DNA of 64,000 nucleotides from Nocardioides sp. ChNu-153. Its GTDB lineage: Bacteria > Actinomycetota > Actinomycetes > Propionibacteriales > Nocardioidaceae. Positions 44,193 to 52,763 of the stretch are shown one piece after another. Made by a program: the position numbers and the translations under genes. Every line of letters starts with the position of its first letter. Position 1 is the stretch's first letter. The stretch is from positions 1-64,000 of the forward strand of contig NZ_JADEVT010000007.1 in NCBI RefSeq assembly GCF_030466625.1, read 5' to 3'. The notes under the pieces were generated by a model that worked only from the letters and a program-made list of their open reading frames with translations, had not been told where the DNA came from and ran no database searches.

Positions 44193-46562
44193 GTGGCTCG
44201 ACCGACGACCGACCAGACGCACGACGCAGCAGGGGAGGCAGCAGGGGAGGGGACCAGCGCCGGGGGTGACGGCGTGCGCCGCCGGACGTTCCTGGGCTTC
44301 GTGCTCAGCGGCTCGACGCTGGTGGCCGCGGCTCCGCTCGGTGTGGGCGCCGCCCCGGCGAGCGCCGACGGCATCCCCACGGTGCCGCAGCCACCGGAGA
44401 TCCTCGACCTCAACGACTTCCTCACCCTCGCGGGCGCGTCGACGAGCAACCTGATCTCCATCACGATCAACGCCGACGGCACGGCCTCGTTCGCCCTGCC
44501 CCGTGCCGAGGTCGGCCAGGGCATCACGACGTCGACGGCGATGATCATCGCCGAGGAGCTCGACCTGCCCGTCGACAAGGTCGAGGTCACCCTCGCCCCC
44601 GCGCGCCCCGAGCTGCTGCTCAACCAGCTCACGGGCGGCTCCAACACGACGATCTCGACGTACACCCCCATCCGGGTCGCCGCCGCCGTCGCCCGGCGCG
44701 CGCTCCTGGAGGCGGCGTCGGTGCAGCTCGGGGACGCCGTCGACCAGCTGGTGGTGAAGCTGGGCGGCGTCATCGAGGCCCCCGACGGGCGCCGGGTCAC
44801 GTACGGCGAGCTGGCCGGCCCGGCTGCCGCTGCCCAGAGCCGCGGCGTGGAGGTCGAGCTCGCCGAGCGCACCTCCCACCCCGTGATCGGCCGCCCGCAG
44901 AACCGCATCGACGCCCTCGATGCCGTCACGGGCCGCAAGCAGTTCACCACCGACCTGCAGGTGCCGGACGCGCTGCCGACCATGGTCTGCCGCGCCCCGA
45001 ATCTCAACGGCCGCGCCCTGCGGGTGCACAACGTGGCCGAGGTGGAGCGGATGCCGGGCGTCACCCACGTCGCGCTCATGGACTTCGGCGTCGCCGTGCG
45101 CGCCCGCACGTTCGGGCAGTGCATCGACGCCGTGCGCGCGGTGCGCGCGGACTGGGACCCGGGCACCGTCACGGGCGAGTCCGACGAGACCGTCCTCGCC
45201 CGCCTGCAGCGCGACCAGCTGCCCCTGCCGTCGCTGCCCAGCCTGCCGCTGCTGCGCACCGTCAACGCCGACGTCACGTTCTACTTCCGCAGCAACTCGG
45301 CGATGGACACCAACTCGGCCATCGCCGACGTGCGGGCCGACGAGGCCGAGATCTGGTCGGGACTGAAGTCCCCGGTCATCGCCCAGGAGCAGATCGCCGC
45401 CGCCATCGGCCTGCCGGTGTCCAAGGTGCGGGTCAACGTCACGCAGAGCGGCGGGTCGTTCGGCCGCCGCCTGTTCTTCGACGGCGCCATGGAGGCCGCG
45501 CTCATCAGCAAGGCGATGGGCGTGCCCGTGAAGCTGATGTGGCACCGCGCCGACGACGCGCGCGCCGGGCGCACCCACCCCATGTGCACCTCGAAGATCC
45601 GCGCCGCCCACGTGGGCGGCCAGGTCGTCGCCTTCCAGCAGTCGCACGCCAGCGTCGAGACGGACTTCCGCCACGGCCTGGGCGAGGCCATCACGGGCTT
45701 CGCCGCCGACCTGCCGGCGGGCCTGGGCAACCTGGGCTTCGCCGAGACCGTCTTCACCTTGACCCAGGAGATGCCCTACAACTTCGGCGCGGTTCTGCAG
45801 ACGCTCACCGAGTCCGACGGCCGGTTCAACACCGGCAGCATGCGCAACATCTACTCGCCCGACGTGCGCGCCGCCTCCGAGCTCGTCGTCGACCGGCTGG
45901 CGGCCGACATGCGCCGCGACCCCTACCAGTTCCGCCGGGCCTTCTCCCGCAACGCCCGCGTGACCGCCGTGCTCGACCGGGTCGCGCAGGCCGGGCGCTG
46001 GGGGCGGGCGATGGAGCCGGGCACCGCCCAGGGCATCGCCATCCACAAGGAGTACAAGGGCGCGTCGGCCTGCCTCGTCGAGATCGACTGCCGCCCGGCC
46101 ACCGTGGGCCGCCAGGTCCGCGACGCGGTCACCGGCCCCCGCGTCACCAAGGTGGTCTTCGCCATCGACGTCGGCCTGGCGATCAACCCGCGCGGCCTCG
46201 AGGCGCAGATGCAGGGCGGCATCAACGACGGCATCGCCCTCGCCCTGACCTCCAGCCTCCACCTGCGTGATGGCCACTTCCTCGAGGCCAGCTGGGACAA
46301 CTACTTCTACACGCGGCAGTGGAACACCCCGCCCGAGGTCGAGGTGCACGTCATGCCGTCGAACAGCCCGCAGCCGGGCGGCGCGGGCGAGGCCGGGGTC
46401 GCGGCCACGTTCGCCGCCGTCGCCTGCGCCTACGCTCGGGCCACGGGCACGATGCCGACCCACTTCCCGGTCAACCACCTCGACGACCTGGCCTTCGAGC
46501 CCAAGTCGTTCGAGCCGCCGGTCCCGGCCTCGCCGACCAACGGCCTGCGCCTCACCTACTGA
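44193..46562 (+). CDS. Molybdopterin-dependent hydroxylase large subunit (isoquinoline 1-oxidoreductase beta type)
   Basis: A 789-residue molybdenum enzyme of the xanthine oxidase superfamily. A Tat signal is at the N-terminus (GVRRRTFLGF, R29-R31), so the folded enzyme is exported. The core shows RAEVGQGITTS, GGSNTTIS, QSGGSFGRRLFFDGAMEAAL (Mo-cofactor loop) and the catalytic Glu in GGAGEAGVAATFAAV. The family oxidises aldehydes or N-heterocycles with the 2Fe-2S subunit encoded next. Substrate not readable. GTG start with GGAGGACGCA before it. The 2Fe-2S gene follows 85 bp later. Confidence 0.92.
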   Translation: MARPTTDQTHDAAGEAAGEGTSAGGDGVRRRTFLGFVLSGSTLVAAAPLGVGAAPASADGIPTVPQPPEILDLNDFLTLAGASTSNLISITINADGTASFALPRAEVGQGITTSTAMIIAEELDLPVDKVEVTLAPARPELLLNQLTGGSNTTISTYTPIRVAAAVARRALLEAASVQLGDAVDQLVVKLGGVIEAPDGRRVTYGELAGPAAAAQSRGVEVELAERTSHPVIGRPQNRIDALDAVTGRKQFTTDLQVPDALPTMVCRAPNLNGRALRVHNVAEVERMPGVTHVALMDFGVAVRARTFGQCIDAVRAVRADWDPGTVTGESDETVLARLQRDQLPLPSLPSLPLLRTVNADVTFYFRSNSAMDTNSAIADVRADEAEIWSGLKSPVIAQEQIAAAIGLPVSKVRVNVTQSGGSFGRRLFFDGAMEAALISKAMGVPVKLMWHRADDARAGRTHPMCTSKIRAAHVGGQVVAFQQSHASVETDFRHGLGEAITGFAADLPAGLGNLGFAETVFTLTQEMPYNFGAVLQTLTESDGRFNTGSMRNIYSPDVRAASELVVDRLAADMRRDPYQFRRAFSRNARVTAVLDRVAQAGRWGRAMEPGTAQGIAIHKEYKGASACLVEIDCRPATVGRQVRDAVTGPRVTKVVFAIDVGLAINPRGLEAQMQGGINDGIALALTSSLHLRDGHFLEASWDNYFYTRQWNTPPEVEVHVMPSNSPQPGGAGEAGVAATFAAVACAYARATGTMPTHFPVNHLDDLAFEPKSFEPPVPASPTNGLRLTY

Positions 46563-46647
46563 CCCGCCCGTCGCCCCGACGTACCCGACCCACGCACCCG
46601 CCCGTCTGCCCGCCCGCCCCACCGGCACTGCCCCCGAGGAGCCTCCC

Positions 46648-47124
46648 GTGCCCCGTCAGACCTTCCGCCTCAACGGCGAGACCGTCAGCGTCGACGTCGA
46701 GGACGACGTCCGCCTCCTGTGGGTCCTGCGCGACCTGCTGGGCGTCGTCGGCCCCAAGTACGGCTGCGGCATCAACGTCTGCAAGGCGTGCACGTCGCAC
46801 GTCAACGGCCGCGCCTTCAACCCGTGCGCCGTCCCCGTCGGCGACCTCGGGCCCGACGACGAGGTCACCACCATCGAGGGCCTGCCCGCCACCGTCGGCG
46901 CGGAGCTCCACCCCATGCAGGAGGCGTGGCTGGAGCGCGACGTCGCCCAGTGCGGCTACTGCCAGCCCGGGCAGATCATGGCCGCGGTCGCGCTGGTGAG
47001 GAAGGTGCAGCGCGAGGGACGGGCCATCAGCGACGCGGACCTCGACGGCATCCGCAACATCTGCCGCTGCGGGACCTACACCCGCATCCGCGAGGCCGTC
47101 CGGGCGGGCGAGCGCCGGATGTGA
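46648..47124 (+). CDS. 2Fe-2S subunit of the molybdenum hydroxylase (isoquinoline 1-oxidoreductase alpha type)
   Basis: A 158-residue protein with two 2Fe-2S sites: plant-type KYGCGINVCKACTSHVNG plus NPC in the N-terminal part, and CGYCQPGQ with NICRCGTYTRIREA in the C-terminal helical part. It passes electrons from the large subunit. No Tat signal of its own, so it would be carried out with the large subunit. GTG start with GAGGAG upstream. Confidence 0.93.
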   Translation: MPRQTFRLNGETVSVDVEDDVRLLWVLRDLLGVVGPKYGCGINVCKACTSHVNGRAFNPCAVPVGDLGPDDEVTTIEGLPATVGAELHPMQEAWLERDVAQCGYCQPGQIMAAVALVRKVQREGRAISDADLDGIRNICRCGTYTRIREAVRAGERRM

Positions 47125-47133
47125 CCCGTCCGG

Positions 47134-47173
47134 GTACGGCGCGACGTCGCCCGGCGGGCGGGGCGCGCCGTAC
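47134..47173 (+). promoter_or_regulatory. Inverted repeat GTACGGCGCG / CGCGCCGTAC ahead of purF
   Basis: Perfect 10-bp arms at 47134-47143 and 47164-47173, 20 nt apart, just after the stop of the 2Fe-2S gene. The right arm runs into the -10-like TACCAT (47171-47176), which ends 6 nt before the purF GTG. It may end the upstream transcript, regulate purF, or be chance given how common GTACGGCG is here. Confidence 0.4.
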
Positions 47174-47182
47174 CATGGCCGG

Positions 47183-48784
47183 GTGGCCAACTCCGTGAGC
47201 ACACGCAAGGGCGGTGACGGTCGACTGACCGCCGCACTCGACCCCCAGGACCAGGGCCCGCAGGACGCCTGCGGCGTCTTCGGGGTGTGGGCGCCGGGCG
47301 AGGACGTGGCGAAGCTGACCTACTACGGCCTCTACGCGCTGCAGCACCGCGGCCAGGAGTCGGCGGGCATCGCGGTGAGCAACGGGCGCCAGATCCTCGT
47401 CTACAAGGACATGGGGCTCGTCTCGCAGGTCTTCGACGAGTCGACGCTGGACGCGCTGCAGGGCCACGTCGCGATCGGCCACTCGCGCTACTCCACCACC
47501 GGCGCGAGCACGTGGCACAACGCGCAGCCGACCTTCCACCCGACGGCGCACGGCTCGATCGCGCTGGCCCACAACGGCAACCTGATCAACACCGCCGAGC
47601 TGGCCGAGATGGTCCGCGACCGCAGCGTCCTCGACGGCGAGCTCGACCTCAAGGTCCACCGCCCCGAGCAGAACTCGACGAACGACACGAGCGTCGTCAC
47701 CGCCCTGCTCGCCGACCACCCCGACACCACCGTCGAGGAGCGCGCGGTCGAGCTGCTGCCCCAGGTGCGCGGTGCCTTCTCGTTCGTGTGGATGACCGAG
47801 GACACGCTGTACGCCGCGCGCGACCCCCAGGGCATCCGCCCGCTGGTGCTCGGCCGCCTCGAGCGCGGCTGGGTCGTCGCGTCGGAGACCGCGGCGCTCG
47901 ACATCGTCGGCGCGTCCTTCATCCGCGAGATCGAGCCGGGCGAGCTCGTCGCCGTCGACGCCGACGGCCTGCGCAGCCGCACCTTCGCGGAGCCCGCGCC
48001 GAAGCACTGCCTCTTCGAGTTCGTCTACCTCGCCCGCCCCGACACGGTGATGACGGGCAAGCGGATGCACAGCGTGCGCGTCGAGATCGGCCGCCGCCTC
48101 GCGAAGACGTTCCCCGTCGACGCCGACCTCGTCATCCCCGTCCCCGAGTCCGGCACCCCCGCCGCGATCGGGTACGCCGAGGCGTCCGGCATCCCGTACG
48201 GCACCGGTCTGGTCAAGAACTCCTACGTCGGGCGCACCTTCATCCAGCCGTCGCAGACGATCCGCCAGCTCGGCATCCGCCTGAAGCTGAACCCGCTGCG
48301 CGACGTCATCGAGGGCAAGAAGCTCGTCGTCGTCGACGACTCGATCGTGCGCGGCAACACGCAGCGCGCGCTCGTACGCATGCTCCGCGAGGCGGGCGCC
48401 CGCGAGGTGCACGTGCGGATCTCCTCGCCGCCGGTGAAGTGGCCCTGCTTCTACGGAATCGACTTCGCGACCCGCGCCGAGCTCATCGGCAACGGCCTGA
48501 CCGTCGACGAGATCTGCCGCTCGATCGACGCGGACTCGCTCGGCTACATCGACCTGGACGACCTCATCGACGCCACGGCGGTGCCGAAGGACGACCTGTG
48601 CCGGGCCTGCTTCGACGGGGTCTACCCCATCGACCTGCCCGACTCCACCCACCTGGGCAAGGACGTCCTGGAGATCCAGCGCTCCGCGCCGAGCTCGCCG
48701 CCGGTCGCGACGACGACCGACGTCGACGGCCTCGCCGCCTCCCTCGCCGGGGGCGGCGCCGCCGACGCGCTGCGCCGGCCCTGA
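47183..48784 (+). CDS. purF: Amidophosphoribosyltransferase
   Basis: First step of de novo purine synthesis: PRPP + glutamine gives phosphoribosylamine. 533 residues. The nucleophile is C30 (DACGVFGV), so a 29-residue propeptide must be removed, as in the Bacillus-type enzyme. Iron-sulphur ligands are present in KHCLFEFVY, WPCFYGIDF and DLCRACFDG. PRPP site: VVVDDSIVRGNTQRALV. The C-tail (PSSPPVATTTDVDGLAAS) is extra. TACCAT lies 6 nt before the GTG. Followed 72 bp later by purM. Confidence 0.97.
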   Translation: MANSVSTRKGGDGRLTAALDPQDQGPQDACGVFGVWAPGEDVAKLTYYGLYALQHRGQESAGIAVSNGRQILVYKDMGLVSQVFDESTLDALQGHVAIGHSRYSTTGASTWHNAQPTFHPTAHGSIALAHNGNLINTAELAEMVRDRSVLDGELDLKVHRPEQNSTNDTSVVTALLADHPDTTVEERAVELLPQVRGAFSFVWMTEDTLYAARDPQGIRPLVLGRLERGWVVASETAALDIVGASFIREIEPGELVAVDADGLRSRTFAEPAPKHCLFEFVYLARPDTVMTGKRMHSVRVEIGRRLAKTFPVDADLVIPVPESGTPAAIGYAEASGIPYGTGLVKNSYVGRTFIQPSQTIRQLGIRLKLNPLRDVIEGKKLVVVDDSIVRGNTQRALVRMLREAGAREVHVRISSPPVKWPCFYGIDFATRAELIGNGLTVDEICRSIDADSLGYIDLDDLIDATAVPKDDLCRACFDGVYPIDLPDSTHLGKDVLEIQRSAPSSPPVATTTDVDGLAASLAGGGAADALRRP

Positions 48785-48856
48785 CCGTCGTACCCGGCGC
48801 CCGACCCACTCCCGCACCACCTGCACTCCCGCACCCGGCCCCCAGGAGCAGCTGAC

Positions 48857-49933
48857 GTGACCGACCCCGCCGAGAACGCGTACGCCGCCGCCGGCGTCTC
48901 CATCGAGGCGGCCGACCGCGCCATCGACCTCATGAAGGGCTGGGTGGAGAAGTCCCGGCGGCCCGAGATCATCGGGGGGCTCGGCGGCTTCGCCGGGCTG
49001 TTCGACGCGAGCGCGCTCAAGGCCTACGACCGCCCCGTGCTGGCCACGTCGACCGACGGGGTGGGCACCAAGGTGGCCATCGCCCAGGCGATGGACAAGC
49101 ACGACACCATCGGCTTCGACCTCGTCGGCATGGTCGTCGACGACCTCGTCGTCTGCGGCGCCGAGCCGCTGTTCATGACCGACTACATCGCCACCGGCCG
49201 CGTCGTGCCGGAGCGCATCGCGGCGATCGTCAAGGGCATCGCCGAGGCGTGCGTCGAGGCCGGCTGCTCGCTGGTCGGCGGGGAGATCGCGGAGCACCCG
49301 GGCCTGCTGGGCCCCGACGACTACGACGTCGCGGGCGCCACCACCGGCGTCGTCGAGGCGGAGCAGATGCTCGGGCCCGGCCGCGTGCGCCCCGGTGACG
49401 TCGTCATCGCGATGGCCTCGAGCGGGCTGCACTCCAACGGCTACTCCCTCGTGCGCCACGTGCTCCTCGCCGGCGCCGGGTGGGAGCTCGACCGCCAGGT
49501 CGAGGAGCTGGGCGGCACGCTCGGCGCCGAGCTGCTGACGCCGACGAGGATCTACACCAAGCCCGCCCTCGCGCTGGCCCGCGGCACCGCGACCCACGCC
49601 ATGGCCCACGTGACCGGCGGCGGCCTCGCGGCGAACCTCGAGCGGGTCATGCCGGCCGAGCTGACCGCGACCATCGACCGCGGCACCTGGACCCCGCAGC
49701 CCGTCTTCGACCTGGTGCGCCGCGTGGGCGACCTGCCCCAGGCCGACGTCGAGGCGACGCTCAACTGCGGCGTCGGGATGGTGGCGCTCACCGACCCCGG
49801 CTCGGTCGACACCGCCCTGCGACTGCTCGCCGAGCACGGCGTGGAGGCCTGGGTGGCCGGCGAGGTCCGCGCCCTGGCCGACGGCGACGTCGGCGGCTCG
49901 GTGAACCTCACGGGCCAGCACGCGGGCTGGTGA
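48857..49933 (+). CDS. purM: AIR synthetase
   Basis: Phosphoribosylformylglycinamidine cyclo-ligase, 358 residues, ATP-driven ring closure to AIR. YAAAGVSIEAADRAIDLMK at the start, STDGVGTKVAIA, VDDLVVCGAEPLFMTDYIA, GGEIAEHPG and SSGLHSNGYSLVR are all family motifs. GTG start with AGGAGCAGC before it, in line after purF, so purF-purM are likely one transcript. A strong hairpin follows. Confidence 0.97.
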   Translation: MTDPAENAYAAAGVSIEAADRAIDLMKGWVEKSRRPEIIGGLGGFAGLFDASALKAYDRPVLATSTDGVGTKVAIAQAMDKHDTIGFDLVGMVVDDLVVCGAEPLFMTDYIATGRVVPERIAAIVKGIAEACVEAGCSLVGGEIAEHPGLLGPDDYDVAGATTGVVEAEQMLGPGRVRPGDVVIAMASSGLHSNGYSLVRHVLLAGAGWELDRQVEELGGTLGAELLTPTRIYTKPALALARGTATHAMAHVTGGGLAANLERVMPAELTATIDRGTWTPQPVFDLVRRVGDLPQADVEATLNCGVGMVALTDPGSVDTALRLLAEHGVEAWVAGEVRALADGDVGGSVNLTGQHAGW

Positions 49934-49960
49934 GGTCCGCCCCGCGAGGGGCCGACGGAC

Positions 49961-50002
49961 GACGAGGCGCCCGCCCCCCGAGGGGGACGGGCGCCTCGTG
50001 TC
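49961..50002. terminator. Bidirectional terminator between purM and ponA2
   Basis: GACGAGGCGCCCG pairs with CGGGCGCCTCGTGTC, with an inner CCCCC/GGGGG stem. It lies between two convergent stop codons (purM 49933, ponA2 50025), so it can serve both. Confidence 0.7.
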
Positions 50003-50024
50003 GTCGTACGGGCGTCAGCCGGGG

Positions 50025-52202
50025 TCAGTCGTCGTCCCCGCTGATGCGGGTGGTGGCGCGACCGCCGAGACCGACGGAGCCCTGGGGGTCCGGCGGGCCG
50101 ACGGCCTCGCGCAGGGCCGAGGCGCTGTACGGCGTGAAGTCGTCGCCGGGCAGCTCGTCGCGGATCCCGCGCATCGCGTCGCCCCAGATGGGGGCGACGA
50201 ACCGGGAGGCCGAGACGTTGCCGAACCGGCGCCCGCCGACGCGCTGACCCTCGAGCGAGATCGGGGTGCCGACCTCGTTGGCGCCGGCGATCATCGCCAC
50301 CGTCGCCAGGTTGGGCGTGTAGCCCGCGAACCAGACCGAGCGTGCGTTCTGCGTGGTGCCGGTCTTGCCCGCGTCGTCGATGCCCAGGCTCTGCGCGGCG
50401 GCGAAGCCGCCCGGGGCCAGCACGCCCGACAGGATCTCGTTGACGGCGTCCGCGACCTCGGGCGTGAGCACCTGGTCGCAGGTCGGGTCGTAGGTCTTGA
50501 CGACGTTGCCGCCCGAGTCGGAGATCTGCACGACCGGCAGGGCGTCGCAGTGGACGCCGCGGCCGGCGAAGGTCGCGTAGGCCTCGGCCATCTCGACGGG
50601 GCTGACGTCCGCGACGCCGAGCACGAAGGACGGCACCCGCTCGGCCAGGCGGCCCGGCTGCTCCTCGCCCGTGGGGTTGTCGAGCTCGACGCCCATGGCG
50701 CGGGCGAGCTCGAACGGCTGGCACAGGCCCGTGCGCTGCGTGAGCTGGGCGTAGAACGTGTTGACCGAGAGCCGGGTCCCGGTCGTCATCGTCATGTAGC
50801 CCGAGTCGGTGGAGTTCGACGGCTCCCACGCGGTCGAACCGCCGTAGGGCTCGCCGTCGCAGTCGCGGAACGTGGACTCGCGGACGGCGATCTGCTCGGG
50901 GGAGCTGATGCCCCACGAGACCGGGATGCCCTGCTCGAGCGCGGCCGCGAGCACGAAGGTCTTGAACGTGGAGCCGGCCTGGAAGCCGTTGGAGTCGCCG
51001 AGCCGCTCGGGCACCGTGTAGTTGAGGTAGGTCTGGCCCGCCTCCATGTTCGTGCCCATGGGGCGCGACTGCGCCAGGCCCCGGACGTAGCCCGTGCCCG
51101 GCTCCACCATGGCGAGCCCGCCGATGGCGTTGTCGGTCGGGTCGACCGCGTCGGCGACCGCCTCGTCGGCGGAGGCCTGGTAGGTCTGGATGAGCGGCGT
51201 CCGGATCGTCAGGCCGCCCTCGTAGAGCAGCGAGCGGCGCGCGTCCTCGCTCTCGCCCAGGGACGGGTCGGCCAGCAGGTAGCGCAGCACGTAGTCGCAG
51301 TAGAACGGGGCGACCGACGACACGCAGCCGTTGGACGGCGCGCGGACGTTGAGGCCCAGGTCGGTGGAGCGGGCCGCCTGCTGGTCCTCGTCGGTCACGA
51401 CGTTCAGCTGGGCCATGCGGTCGATGACCACGTTGCGCCGCTGCAGCGCGCGGTCGGGGTTGACCGTCGGGTCGAGGCCGACGGGGTTCTGCACGAGGCC
51501 GGCGAGCAGGGCGGCCTGGGGCAGCGTCAGGTCCGCCGCACTCGTGCCGAAGTAGGTGCGGGCCGCGGACTGGATGCCGTAGGCGCCGTTGCCGAAGTAG
51601 GCGAGGTTGAGGTACCGCTCCAGGATCCAGTCCTTGGAGTAGGTGTTCTCGATCGCGATGGCGTAGCGCAGCTCCTGGATCTTGCGGCTGAACGTCTCCT
51701 CCGTCGCCTCGGCGCGGGCCTGCTCGTCGTCGCCGGCCTGCTGCACCAGTGTCAGCTTCACCATCTGCTGGGTGATCGAGGAGCCACCCTGCACGACGCC
51801 GCTGTTGGCCTGGTTGACGATGAGCGCGCGCAGGGTGCCCTGCAGGTCCAGCGCCCCGTGCTCGTAGAACCGGTAGTCCTCGATCGACACGATGGCCTGG
51901 CGCATGAACGGGCTGACCTGGGTCAGCGGCACGTTGACGCGGTTCTCGTCGAAGATCGTCGCGATCACGTTGTCGTTCGCGTCGAGGATCCGGCTGCGCT
52001 GCGGCAGGGCCTGCGTCTCGAGCTCGGCCGGCAGCTCCTTGACGCTCTCGGAGACGTTGCGGGCCGAGATGCCGGCCATGCCCGCGAAGGGCAGGGCGAG
52101 GCCGGAGACGACGACGCCCAGCACGACGGAGGCCGCGAGCATCACCAGGAGGTGCTTCACGACGCGTCCCGCCGTGAGACGCTCGGGTGCGGAGGGGGAC
52201 AT
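50025..52202 (-). CDS. ponA2: Bifunctional penicillin-binding protein (PonA2-like class A PBP)
   Basis: A 725-residue class A PBP. One N-terminal membrane helix (LLVMLAASVVLGVVVSGLAL), a glycosyltransferase domain with SIEDYRFYEHGALD (catalytic Glu) and GGSSITQQMVK, then a transpeptidase with GSTFKTF (Ser-x-x-Lys), SNS-type region near SVNTFYAQL and KTGTTQN. Place next to whiB and the ArsA-like pair matches mycobacterial ponA2. No PASTA domain is seen after the transpeptidase (it ends TRISGDDD). ATG at 52202 chosen over an upstream TTG; TACCCT lies 8 nt before it. Confidence 0.93.
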   Translation of the reverse strand: MSPSAPERLTAGRVVKHLLVMLAASVVLGVVVSGLALPFAGMAGISARNVSESVKELPAELETQALPQRSRILDANDNVIATIFDENRVNVPLTQVSPFMRQAIVSIEDYRFYEHGALDLQGTLRALIVNQANSGVVQGGSSITQQMVKLTLVQQAGDDEQARAEATEETFSRKIQELRYAIAIENTYSKDWILERYLNLAYFGNGAYGIQSAARTYFGTSAADLTLPQAALLAGLVQNPVGLDPTVNPDRALQRRNVVIDRMAQLNVVTDEDQQAARSTDLGLNVRAPSNGCVSSVAPFYCDYVLRYLLADPSLGESEDARRSLLYEGGLTIRTPLIQTYQASADEAVADAVDPTDNAIGGLAMVEPGTGYVRGLAQSRPMGTNMEAGQTYLNYTVPERLGDSNGFQAGSTFKTFVLAAALEQGIPVSWGISSPEQIAVRESTFRDCDGEPYGGSTAWEPSNSTDSGYMTMTTGTRLSVNTFYAQLTQRTGLCQPFELARAMGVELDNPTGEEQPGRLAERVPSFVLGVADVSPVEMAEAYATFAGRGVHCDALPVVQISDSGGNVVKTYDPTCDQVLTPEVADAVNEILSGVLAPGGFAAAQSLGIDDAGKTGTTQNARSVWFAGYTPNLATVAMIAGANEVGTPISLEGQRVGGRRFGNVSASRFVAPIWGDAMRGIRDELPGDDFTPYSASALREAVGPPDPQGSVGLGGRATTRISGDDD

Positions 52203-52210
52203 GGTCCCCA

Positions 52211-52216
52211 AGGGTA
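52211..52216 (-). promoter_or_regulatory. -10-like TACCCT of ponA2, leaderless
   Basis: On the minus strand TACCCT, then TGGGGACC, then ATG at 52202. Confidence 0.45.
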
Positions 52217-52457
52217 CGGGACCGCCCCGGGGTCGGGGCCTTTCCCGACCCGTCCCGCACGCCGGCCCCGCGCCCCGTCCCGGTCCCGGTCACGGGACCA
52301 CCCGGGACCAACGGCCTAGTCCCTTCCGACTACCACGGTTGACGCAAATGGGTCTGCCGCGGACCTTGCGACTTCTTTACCTTGGTCCCGTTGGGTTGGA
52401 GAGCCGGGTGCGGGGCGTGGGGCCGTGCACCGGGCGTGAACGGGGTGGGGACGTCAC
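52217..52457 (+). promoter_or_regulatory. Divergent upstream region of whiB
   Basis: About 240 bases with no gene. 52320-52395 is clearly less GC-rich than its surroundings and holds TTGACG at 52339-52344, a good -35; 17 nt on is GACCTT, a poor -10, and TACCTT follows at 52378. A leader of at least 75 nt before the whiB ATG would result. Regulation of whiB from here is likely but the exact site is not certain. Confidence 0.4.
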
Positions 52458-52739
52458 ATGTGGGTCGAGGAGTGGACGACGAAGGCCGTGTGCCGACAGG
52501 CGCAGCCGGACGAGCTCTTCGTGCGGGGGGCCGAGCAGAACCGCGTCAAGCAGCTGTGCCAGGGCTGCCCCGTGCGCACCGAGTGCCTCGCGGAGGCGCT
52601 CGACAACCAGATCGAGTGGGGGGTGTGGGGCGGCATGACCGAGCGTGAGCGCCGCGCCCTGCTGCGTCGTCGCCCGGCCGCGTCGTGGCGCGACGTGCTG
52701 GAGTCGGCGCGCAACGAGCACACCACCGCCGCGGTCTGA
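52458..52739 (+). CDS. WhiB-family iron-sulphur transcriptional regulator
   Basis: A 93-residue WhiB-like protein with the four Fe-S cysteines at C12, C34, C37 and C43 (C-x21-C-x2-C-x5-C), GVWGG at 55-59 and a basic tail (TERERRALLRRRPA). Such proteins carry a redox- or NO-sensitive 4Fe-4S cluster and bind sigma factor or DNA. By position between ponA2 and the ArsA-like pair it is the counterpart of mycobacterial whiB4. Confidence 0.95.
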   Translation: MWVEEWTTKAVCRQAQPDELFVRGAEQNRVKQLCQGCPVRTECLAEALDNQIEWGVWGGMTERERRALLRRRPAASWRDVLESARNEHTTAAV

Positions 52740-52763
52740 GCGTCCCGGGCCTCGCCGTCCCGC

